A DNA stretch of 13,786 nucleotides, from contig JAICTU010000233.1 of NCBI GenBank assembly GCA_025936205.1, positions 1 to 13,786 on the forward strand, given 5' to 3'. Under the pieces are notes generated by a model. The model had not been told where the DNA came from. It saw nothing but the letters and a program-made list of their open reading frames with translations, and made no database searches. Source of the stretch: Polyangiaceae bacterium (GTDB taxonomy: Bacteria; Myxococcota; Polyangia; Polyangiales; Polyangiaceae). Every line of letters begins with the position of its first letter. Position 1 is the first letter of the stretch. A program made the position numbers and the translations under genes. Shown here piece by piece: positions 1-5,576 of the stretch.

Positions 1-414
1 CCGATCGCGCTGCAGTTGCCGTTTTTCGCGCGCTTCGTGGGCGAGGTCAGCGTGCAACGGCCGCGCGCCTATGTCGTCCCGGCGCGGCTGGGCGACTTCT
101 TGCGCGGGCATGGTCTGCGGCTCGGGCCCGCTCCCCGCGCCGCGCGCGTCGAGAGCGCGACCTTGCAAGGGCTCGGGGACACGCCAGGGCGCGCCATCTT
201 GGAGGCATCCGGCGTCGGGCGGCGTCAGGTGAGCTGGTCGGTGTCGAGCCGAACGTTGCCGGACGGCAGCCTGCTCCTGCCCACCGATCAGCCTCTCGGG
301 GCGCTGGCCGTGTATCTCTGCGAGCCCGAGAGCGACGACGGCCTGGTCGAGGGCGGCTGGGTCGGCACGCCCGCTCTAGGGGGGGAATTCGAGTTGTTGC
401 GGTGGATTGATTGA
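1..414 (+). CDS. M14 family zinc carboxypeptidase, C-terminal part only
   Basis: The frame is open from base 1 and ends with TGA at 412-414, so this is the last 137 residues of a gene that starts outside the window; the TTG at 16 is not its start. The visible part resembles the C-terminal extension of long M14 metallopeptidases: a segment RPRAYVVPARLGDFLRGHG, where the family typically has RAYLIPaeW..VierLrlHGi, then LPTDQPLGALAVYLCEPESD, where the family has VPldQPlarLa.YLLEPeSDDG. The zinc ligands and catalytic Glu lie upstream and cannot be checked. Family members remove C-terminal residues from peptides and are usually exported. After ESDDG the family normally has a W.FFD-type motif; here it reads GLVEGGWVG, so the tail is somewhat divergent. 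It converges on the S74 gene 66 bases away. The family call is fairly sure; the substrate is unknown. Confidence 0.72.
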   Translation, partial: PIALQLPFFARFVGEVSVQRPRAYVVPARLGDFLRGHGLRLGPAPRAARVESATLQGLGDTPGRAILEASGVGRRQVSWSVSSRTLPDGSLLLPTDQPLGALAVYLCEPESDDGLVEGGWVGTPALGGEFELLRWID

Positions 415-433
415 GCGGCCGCGCGCTTTCGCT

Positions 434-456
434 GGGCCTCACCGCCGGCGAGGCCC
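434..456. terminator. Possible bidirectional hairpin between convergent genes
   Basis: GGGCCTC (434-440) pairs perfectly with GAGGCCC (450-456) around a 9-base GC-rich loop. It lies in the 66-base gap between the ends of the M14 and S74 genes, where a shared terminator would be expected. No T run follows on either strand, so an intrinsic terminator is only a possibility. Confidence 0.3.
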
Positions 457-480
457 GTTCCGCGCCTGCCGAGGGGGTGC

Positions 481-1116
481 TCAGCCGGCGCTACTCCGTA
501 GCTGCGCGAGTTGCGCCTCCAAGCTGGCGACGCGCTCGTCGAAGGCACGCTTCAGCTCTTGCAGCGCGCCGATCGCCACCGGGATCAGGCCGTCATAATT
601 TAGGTATTTGGTTTCACCTTCCGTCACCAGGTGGGGGAACAGCGCCTGCACCTCGTCGGCGATGAAGCCCAGCAACTTGTGGGGCATCGCCGCCAGGTCT
701 TGGCCATTGTAGAAGAAGGACACCGGGTTCAACTTCAGCGCCTTTTCGAGCAGATCGCTCGCGCTCTCGATGTCGTGCTTGACGCGGCGGTCACTGGCCG
801 CTGACCAATTGCCCTGGTTGTCGAGCTGCGCAAAGATCGGCGAGCTCGCTGTGGTATCATTGGTGATGCGGAAGTATCCGCTATCGGTCACCTGCATGCC
901 GGTCCTGAACTTGGTGCTCAACGAGTTGATGAGCTCAATGCCGTACCGTGTTTGGTTGTCATTCGTGACGACCATGCCGCCGCCGTCGTCTCGGAACAGC
1001 ACTCGAGTCGTCCCGGTAGTGAGGCTGTTGGCGTCGAGTTTCAGGTTTCCATTCGCGTCGATGTCGAGGTTCCAATACTGGGAATTCTTCTCCAAACCAA
1101 ATGGGGCCACGGTCAT
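481..1116 (-). CDS. Small protein with C-terminal S74 endosialidase-type chaperone domain
   Basis: This 211-residue protein has a peptidase S74 / intramolecular chaperone of endosialidase domain from about residue 105 to the end. The motif ASDRRVKHDI contains Ser108 and Lys113, spaced as the Ser-Lys autocleavage pair of endosialidase tail spikes. The core LGFIADEVQALFPHLV and YDGLIPVAIGALQELK follows, and a heptad-like helix ends the protein. In known S74 proteins this domain trimerises a beta-helical fibre and then cuts itself off. Residues 1-104 are Asn/Asp/Thr/Gly-rich, beta-prone, with short repeats of the NGNLKLD type, a very small passenger compared with phage fibres. There is no signal peptide. 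The start is ATG 1116, chosen for the AGGAGG 7 bases upstream; the frame stays open to 1356 without a better start. No phage or tail genes are nearby, so its role (fibre, adhesin or cargo) is unknown. Confidence 0.85.
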   Translation of the reverse strand: MTVAPFGLEKNSQYWNLDIDANGNLKLDANSLTTGTTRVLFRDDGGGMVVTNDNQTRYGIELINSLSTKFRTGMQVTDSGYFRITNDTTASSPIFAQLDNQGNWSAASDRRVKHDIESASDLLEKALKLNPVSFFYNGQDLAAMPHKLLGFIADEVQALFPHLVTEGETKYLNYDGLIPVAIGALQELKRAFDERVASLEAQLAQLRSSAG

Positions 1117-1123
1117 GAGCGTT

Positions 1124-1129
1124 CCTCCT
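1124..1129 (-). promoter_or_regulatory. Ribosome binding site setting the S74 gene start
   Basis: On the minus strand AGGAGG lies 7 bases before ATG 1116, a near-consensus Shine-Dalgarno. It argues against the longer open frame reaching 1356. Confidence 0.7.
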
Positions 1130-1324
1130 CTGCTGGGCAGTTGCGCGCCACCGGGGATCGGGGCGCCTCGTTCATGAGACCAATGCCCGGATTGCTCGCC
1201 AGGGATCACTCCGCCGCCCGGGGATCGGCGCGCGCCTCCGCCGGCACGTAATTGTGCTTGGACGATTCTCGAGTGCGCGAAGGCTCGCCGCGCTGCGTCC
1301 CGGGCGCTTGTTGGGCATCTGCTA

Positions 1325-1356
1325 GTGGGCTCGGAGCCGCGCGGAGCCGAGCCCAC
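1325..1356. repeat. Inverted repeat, 10-bp perfect stem
   Basis: GTGGGCTCGG (1325-1334) is the exact reverse complement of CCGAGCCCAC (1347-1356), with a 12-base loop that itself contains the palindrome CCGCGCGG. It lies about 210 bases upstream of the S74 start and 350 bases upstream of the deacetylase start. It could be an operator, the end of an unrecognised transcript, or a dispersed intergenic repeat. Confidence 0.45.
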
Positions 1357-1705
1357 CAGGACTCCCCCCAGATCGCTCGCCGAGTGTCCGAAACGCCGCG
1401 ACGCCTCGAGCCGCCCCCCGACAGTGGGCTGCCGATTCCCCGCTCCGCTCCGGCACGATCGGGGACGGCGGCTTGCTCACCCAGCCAGGATGGCTCTGGC
1501 GCGACCTGATGGTCGCACGCTGCTGCGCAGAATCGGGGATTCCGTTGCCCGAGCGGAGCGGACCGACGCCGTTAGCTTTGGACTCCCTGGGGCTCCCGTG
1601 GAGAAAATTCTGCTGAAGATTCACGTCCTGGAGCGCGAGCGGATAGAGGAATTCCGCGCTCGGCGCTAGCGGCATGGGTTACAGTGCATCAGGCGAGGCT
1701 TGCGC

Positions 1706-3064
1706 ATGAAACTTAGATTTTGTTCGACGCACATCGTTTGGTTGGGTTCACTGGCGCTGGCGGCCTGTTCCAGCGCGGAAGACGACAGCTCCGAGTCCAC
1801 CACCCTGCCGACGTACGGGTCGTCCGCGAACCAGCCGGCGCCAGGCGTGAGCGCGGCGCAGCCGAGTGCTGACACGGAGGGCCCTGGCCCTGACACGAGC
1901 GGCCCTGCCGCTGCGGCATCGCCAAGCCCGACCGGCGCTGCGTCGAGTGGTTCGGAAGGCGTGGGCTTGGTGCCGCTTCAGGGCGCTGACCCCGGAACGG
2001 GCCAAGCGCAGGGCAGCGGCGCGCCGACGGGTAGCGCGGGTGCCGGCGGCGCAACCAGCGCCAGTGGAGGCGCAGGCGGTGCACCCAGCGTCGCTGCAGG
2101 CGGCGCAGCAGGCGCGCCGACCATGGTCCCGCCCCCGCCTCCGGGCACACCGGTCCGTTGTGACAACCTGGCGCTCGCGCCGAATACGAACGGAGTCGCT
2201 CAGCCTTCGGGCGCGGCCGGCGGCTTGAAAGTGCTCGACTGGGCAGGCTTCAGAGGTGCCGCGTCCTTCACCTTCGACGACAACACGCCCTCGCAAATGG
2301 ACAACTACGCCCAGCTCAAGGCCACGGGCGGCCGCTTCACGTGGTTCGTCGTCGGGAACTTTCTCGGCAACAATGCGGCGGAGATCGCGCGCTTCAAGGC
2401 CACCCAGGCAGACGGCATGGAGGTGGCGAATCACACCTTCAGTCATCAGTCGGCGGGCTCCCTCGCCGACCTGATGCAGAACCAGAATTACATCAACACC
2501 AACTTCGGCGTGAACGCGAACAGCATGGCGGCGCCGAACTGCGCTGCGGCGTGGGCGACCGTCGCCCCGAACGTGCTGTTTCAGAACCGTGGCCCGTGCG
2601 GCGCGCCCATCAACACGATCGGCGCGGGCGCGGCCGACAGGACGAGCCCGTTCGCGATACCAGCCTATTTGCCGGCCGCGAACGAGGCAGCGGGCACCAT
2701 GAGCGGGGCGCTCGTCGACGGTCAATGGCGCGTCTACGTGATCCACGGCTTCGACAACAGAAACGGGACGTTCCAGCCCATACCGATCGCAAACGTCACC
2801 GGTGCCATCTCGACGGCCGTGAGCCGGGGCTTCTGGGTCGAAGGCATGAGCAACATCGGTGCCTATTGGCAGGGGCAAAAGCTCATCTCGGCGGCAGCCA
2901 CCACCAGCGCGACCTGGACCAAGCCGGCCCGGTTCCCTGCGAACATGTGCCTGCGCATCACCACGACCGGCGGCACCGTCACTCAGAAGGGCCAGGTGAT
3001 CCCCTGGGACGCTCACGGCTACTATCAGATCGGTCTCGACGCTGGCGAAGTGACCATTCAGTAG
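1706..3064 (+). CDS. Polysaccharide deacetylase (CE4/NodB) lipoprotein
   Basis: A 452-residue predicted surface lipoprotein. The signal peptide ends in LALAAC with Cys21 as the lipid site; Ser at +2 gives no inner-membrane retention signal, so outer-membrane placement is likely. Residues 22 to about 150 form a low-complexity Ser/Ala/Gly/Pro linker ending in a run of prolines. The NodB domain follows: motif 1 TFDD (Asp191 predicted base, Asp192 metal), motif 2 NHTFSH (His243 and His247, metal), and a late VIHG (His347), the usual catalytic His of motif 5. Family members remove N- or O-acetyl groups from chitin, peptidoglycan or other glycans using a divalent metal. Motif 1 reads TFDDN, not the common TFDDG, and motifs 3 and 4 are not obvious, so the substrate is open. 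About 80 residues after the domain form a beta-rich tail. ATG 1706 is chosen over TTG 1700 because GAGG lies 7 bases upstream. The gene ends 10 bases before the convergent HupE gene. Confidence 0.85.
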   Translation: MKLRFCSTHIVWLGSLALAACSSAEDDSSESTTLPTYGSSANQPAPGVSAAQPSADTEGPGPDTSGPAAAASPSPTGAASSGSEGVGLVPLQGADPGTGQAQGSGAPTGSAGAGGATSASGGAGGAPSVAAGGAAGAPTMVPPPPPGTPVRCDNLALAPNTNGVAQPSGAAGGLKVLDWAGFRGAASFTFDDNTPSQMDNYAQLKATGGRFTWFVVGNFLGNNAAEIARFKATQADGMEVANHTFSHQSAGSLADLMQNQNYINTNFGVNANSMAAPNCAAAWATVAPNVLFQNRGPCGAPINTIGAGAADRTSPFAIPAYLPAANEAAGTMSGALVDGQWRVYVIHGFDNRNGTFQPIPIANVTGAISTAVSRGFWVEGMSNIGAYWQGQKLISAAATTSATWTKPARFPANMCLRITTTGGTVTQKGQVIPWDAHGYYQIGLDAGEVTIQ

Positions 3065-3074
3065 CTCGCCCGAG

Positions 3075-4053
3075 TCAGCCAGCGAACAGGGCGCTCGCGC
3101 GTTCGAGCGACCAGTAGGCTGCTGTGACGCCCATCGCATAAACGAAGACCCGGCTCGTCCAGGCGGGCTTTCGTTTGATGTGCGCCAGCAGCCCAGCCGC
3201 GGCCAGAAACACCGCGATGGCGCCGAGCTGTCCGAGCTCCACGCCGACGTTGAAGAACAGGAGAGCCGAGAGCACGTGGTCCTTCGGCACTCCGGTCTCC
3301 ATCAGCGCGGACGCGAAGCCCAACCCGTGGAGCAGCCCAAACCCGAAGGTCACGAGCCACGGCGCCTGGCGGGCCAGTGAGGTTGCTGGGCGCAGGCACT
3401 CCGCGCAAGCGAGCACAATCGACAGCGCAATCGTGGTTTCTACCACAGCCGAAGGGAGCCGGACCCAGTCCAGCACCGAGGCGGCCAGCGTCAGGCTATG
3501 CGCCAACGTGAACGCGGTGATGGCGAACACGAGCGCTCTGCGATTTCGAACCAGGAGCGTGATGGCCAGCACGAACATCAAGTGATCGAAGCCGGTCAGG
3601 ATGTGCTCCACGCCGAAGCGCGTGTAGTCGCGTGCGATGGGCTCCAGGAACTGCAAGCCGGCGCCTCGTGGGATGCCGTACACCGCGAGGCCCGGCGAGC
3701 TGCCGTCCACGACGCGCAACTGGCGCGAGCCGTCGAGCCAGTCGAGGACAACGGTGACGCGGGACTCGCCGCCGGCCAGCCACGGAAATTCAATCCGCCC
3801 GACGAGGCCGGGGGGGGGCACACTCGAGCACACTCCCGTTCTCGTGGCACGCCTCGGGATAGCGGGCGGGCGCATCGAGTCTCGCCAGTGACGGTGCTGT
3901 TGTCTGCCACTGGATCGCAAAGCGGCCGGCTGCGATTTCCGTCAGCGTCAACGTCGAGATATCGAGCGAGTGAGCCGCGGCGAGCGGAGCGACCGAGGCG
4001 ATCGTGAGCACGAGCAGCAGGGCTCGCAGGGCGCGCTGGATGGGCCGGGTCAT
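3075..4053 (-). CDS. HupE/UreJ-type membrane protein, reading frame broken at a G9 tract
   Basis: Two frames together give one HupE/UreJ_2-like protein. The first (ATG 4053) encodes a signal peptide ending near PLAAA and about 55 periplasmic residues, then hits a stop at 3790. The second continues from the same place: GLVGRIEFPWLAGG, then a membrane domain with EHILTGFDHLMFV, AHSLTLA, HGLGFASAL and NVGVELGQ, about six to seven helices, ending at 3075. The crossover is the nine-G run at 3810-3818; eight G would give an uninterrupted protein of 325 residues. Key residues His150, Asp156 and His157 (corrected numbering) match the H..TG.DH motif of HupE/UreJ, a family linked to nickel or other metal uptake; the substrate here is unknown. 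The start overlaps the upstream PPIase stop (ATGA), so translation is probably coupled. The break may be a sequencing error, a true mutation or slippage switching; the sequence cannot tell which. Confidence 0.8.
3810..3818. repeat. Mononucleotide G9 tract inside the HupE gene
   Basis: Nine consecutive G on the plus strand (C9 in the coding strand) sit exactly where the HupE reading frame shifts. The next longest G run I noticed is seven (379-385, in the M14 gene, where the frame is intact). Confidence 0.9.
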
Positions 4054-4844
4054 CGCGACCGCTGCTCGAAGCGATAGCGCTCGGCGATGGCGTGCACGGC
4101 TTTGGCCACCGCTTGCTGTTGACGCTCACCCATGATGGCTGCGGTCAGTTGTGCGCGCAGCGCTTCCGCGGGCGGCAAACCTCCTCGCACCGCGATCAGC
4201 TCGACGAGCAGCCACTGATCGCGGCCTTCGAGCTCCTGCCACTGCCCCGAGGGCAAATGCGTGATCTTTTCGGCCACGTCGCTGCCGAACGTCTGCTCGA
4301 TGCGTTCGCGATCGACGTTCGCCGCCGTGCTGCGGAGGCCCAGCGACGCGGGGGTAGCGCCGGCGCGCAGCTGGGTTAGGTAGCCGCTGACCTTCGCGCG
4401 TTCGCTCCTGGGCAACACCACGTACTCGTGCTCGTAGATCAGGGGCGTCTCGAACTGAGCGCGGTGGGCTGCAAGGTATTCGTCCAGCTCAGCCTGCGTC
4501 GGTTCCGGGATGCGCGCTTGTAACAGCGCTCGTTCGCGGATCTTGGCGATCAGCACGCTGCGCACGGTCGGATCGTTGCGGTCGAGCCCGTCGCGCACCG
4601 CCTCCCGATAGACGGCCTCGTCGGTCTTCCAGGCTTCGATCTCGGCGGCGGCCTCTTCGCGGCTCGGCGCGCGACCGATCTGATCGTGCAAACGCCGCAC
4701 GATGTCAGCGGTCAACGCCGGGGTCATGACGATCGTGCGACCGTCGCCCGCCACGAGCCGCTGCGCGGCGAACAGCGCAACCGCCAGGGCGAAGAAATGC
4801 ACGGTGGGTTCGCGCACCAGGCGCGCCAGGGGGTTGAGCTTCAC
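4050..4844 (-). CDS. Membrane-anchored peptidyl-prolyl isomerase (parvulin/PpiC-like)
   Basis: A 264-residue protein with the N-terminal pattern of this family: a basic start, then REPTVHFFALAVALFAA, a single membrane anchor at about residues 10-30. Next comes a helical chaperone-like region (TPALTADIVRRL, then EAVRDGLDRNDPTVRSVL, residues 41-110) and a degenerate rotamase region at about 130-222. Parvulins isomerise X-Pro bonds and assist folding outside the cytoplasm; the parvulin core here is weakly conserved, so a purely chaperone role is possible. GTG 4844 is chosen because the family begins just before the REP..HF motif; the same frame runs open to 5102, but those extra 86 residues are basic and unlike the family, and would overlap the divergent gene. 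It is the first gene of a two-gene operon: its TGA overlaps the ATG of HupE by 4 bases. This suggests it helps fold or insert the HupE product or a related envelope protein. Confidence 0.78.
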   Translation of the reverse strand: MKLNPLARLVREPTVHFFALAVALFAAQRLVAGDGRTIVMTPALTADIVRRLHDQIGRAPSREEAAAEIEAWKTDEAVYREAVRDGLDRNDPTVRSVLIAKIRERALLQARIPEPTQAELDEYLAAHRAQFETPLIYEHEYVVLPRSERAKVSGYLTQLRAGATPASLGLRSTAANVDRERIEQTFGSDVAEKITHLPSGQWQELEGRDQWLLVELIAVRGGLPPAEALRAQLTAAIMGERQQQAVAKAVHAIAERYRFEQRSR

Positions 4845-4857
4845 GCGTGTCCAGCAG

Positions 4858-4896
4858 GGTACCAGAGTCGCACGGATTTTAAGCGCTCGTGGTACC
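4858..4896. promoter_or_regulatory. Inverted repeat with a -10-like box in a divergent promoter region
   Basis: GGTACCA (4858-4864) and TGGTACC (4890-4896) are exact inverted copies 25 bases apart, just upstream of the PPIase gene. Between them, on the minus strand, TAAAAT (4881-4876) matches five of six bases of a sigma70 -10 box, 31 bases before the GTG start. No good -35 was seen. Placement across a promoter suggests an operator. Five T follow on the plus strand (4897-4901), but no plus-strand gene ends here, so a terminator is unlikely. Confidence 0.3.
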
Positions 4897-5058
4897 TTTT
4901 TGGCCCCACGGTTCCGCAGTCTCCAGACTACCCGAGCCGCACGCTTCCGCACGAGCAGCGCGCCTTTCGGCGACTGGTTCCGCGACGCCAACACAGCGCC
5001 CCGCGCTTGTCCCTTGGGCGGGGACGGGCCTACGATTCCCGACGTGTCGCGAGAATCG

Positions 5059-5499
5059 ATGGACTGGCGACGCATGGGCCGTCTGGTGGTGACCGTGCAC
5101 ACGGCGGAGGTGCCGAGCGATGAAGATTGGGGGCAATACGTGGCAGGTGTCGACGACTACTTGCCTCTGGAGGACCAGCGCGTGCTGGTCGTTTCGGCGG
5201 GAGGCGGCCCGAACGGCAAGCAGCGCAGGATGATGACCGATGCGTTGAATGGGGCGCGGGTGCCGGTAGCTATCGTCACGAACAGCCTTTTCATGCGTGG
5301 TGCCGGCATTGCGGTCAGCTGGTTCAATCCAAGCCTGAAAGTGTTGAGACCAGAGGACCTCGATCGTGCCATCAATTACCTGGGCCTGACCGACTGGGAG
5401 CGACTCGAGAGCGCGCGGGTCCTCAAAGAACTCGAGAAGGGCCTGGGGGTTGATGTGGTTCGGCTATCCAAGCTTCCGCTTCCCCCTCACGGCTCGTGA
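5059..5499 (+). CDS. Hypothetical protein, possibly STAS/SpoIIAA-like
   Basis: A 146-residue soluble protein with no signal peptide or membrane segment. The pattern is alternating strands and helices: MGRLVVTVHT, RVLVVSAGGGPN followed by KQRRMM (residues 41-59), VPVAIVTNSLFMRGAGIAVS (68-87), a strand FNPSLKVL, then helices PEDLDRAINYLGL and DWERLESARVLKELEKG. This alpha/beta layout with a buried VLVVSAGGG strand and a VAIVTNS strand resembles STAS/SpoIIAA-like folds, but I recognise no diagnostic motif, so the assignment is tentative. ATG 5059 is chosen; GTG 5044 in the same frame is an alternative, and neither has a strong ribosome site. The frame extends back to 4702, but that part lies over the divergent promoter and PPIase gene. 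It is single-gene, divergent from the PPIase-HupE operon and convergent with the glycoside hydrolase. Confidence 0.65.
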   Translation: MDWRRMGRLVVTVHTAEVPSDEDWGQYVAGVDDYLPLEDQRVLVVSAGGGPNGKQRRMMTDALNGARVPVAIVTNSLFMRGAGIAVSWFNPSLKVLRPEDLDRAINYLGLTDWERLESARVLKELEKGLGVDVVRLSKLPLPPHGS

Positions 5500-5576
5500 G
5501 GTGGCGAAAAAGGCAGCAGGGATAGTGGCTGGTGAAGACAGTGTCGGGCGCGCCCGGCTACGGAGGAAGGACGCCG

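Larger units (their letters stand above)
1117..1705. other. 589-base intergenic region with several inverted repeats, no supported gene
   Basis: This gap separates the divergently transcribed S74 and deacetylase genes and must hold both promoters. Open frames of 85-117 codons on either strand (for example 1322-1675 minus) resemble nothing I recognise and overlap each other. Visible structure: CCGGGGATCG occurs twice in direct orientation (1151-1160 and 1218-1227); a 10-bp perfect hairpin lies at 1325-1356; an 11-base inverted pair CCGCTCCGCTC / GAGCGGAGCGG lies at 1440-1450 and 1551-1561; and GCGACC-TGAT-GGTCGC forms a 6-bp stem at 1501-1516. I could not pick a convincing -35/-10 pair for either gene. 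Confidence 0.5.

Noticed and set aside
1325..1561. Integron attC-like or mobile-element end
   Set aside because: Inverted repeats lack the paired core-site layout of attC, and no integrase, transposase or target duplication is seen.
1748..3139. Minus-strand open frame of 463 codons antisense to the deacetylase
   Set aside because: Arg/Ala-rich shadow; the opposite strand has lipobox and NodB motifs.
4890..4901. Hairpin arm followed by five T, resembling an intrinsic terminator on the plus strand
   Set aside because: No plus-strand gene ends nearby, the loop is 25 bases and the stem only 7; better read as a possible operator.
5545..5556. Palindrome CGGGCGCGCCCG between convergent genes
   Set aside because: A contiguous palindrome without a loop makes a poor hairpin, and such GC-only words are expected in DNA of this composition.
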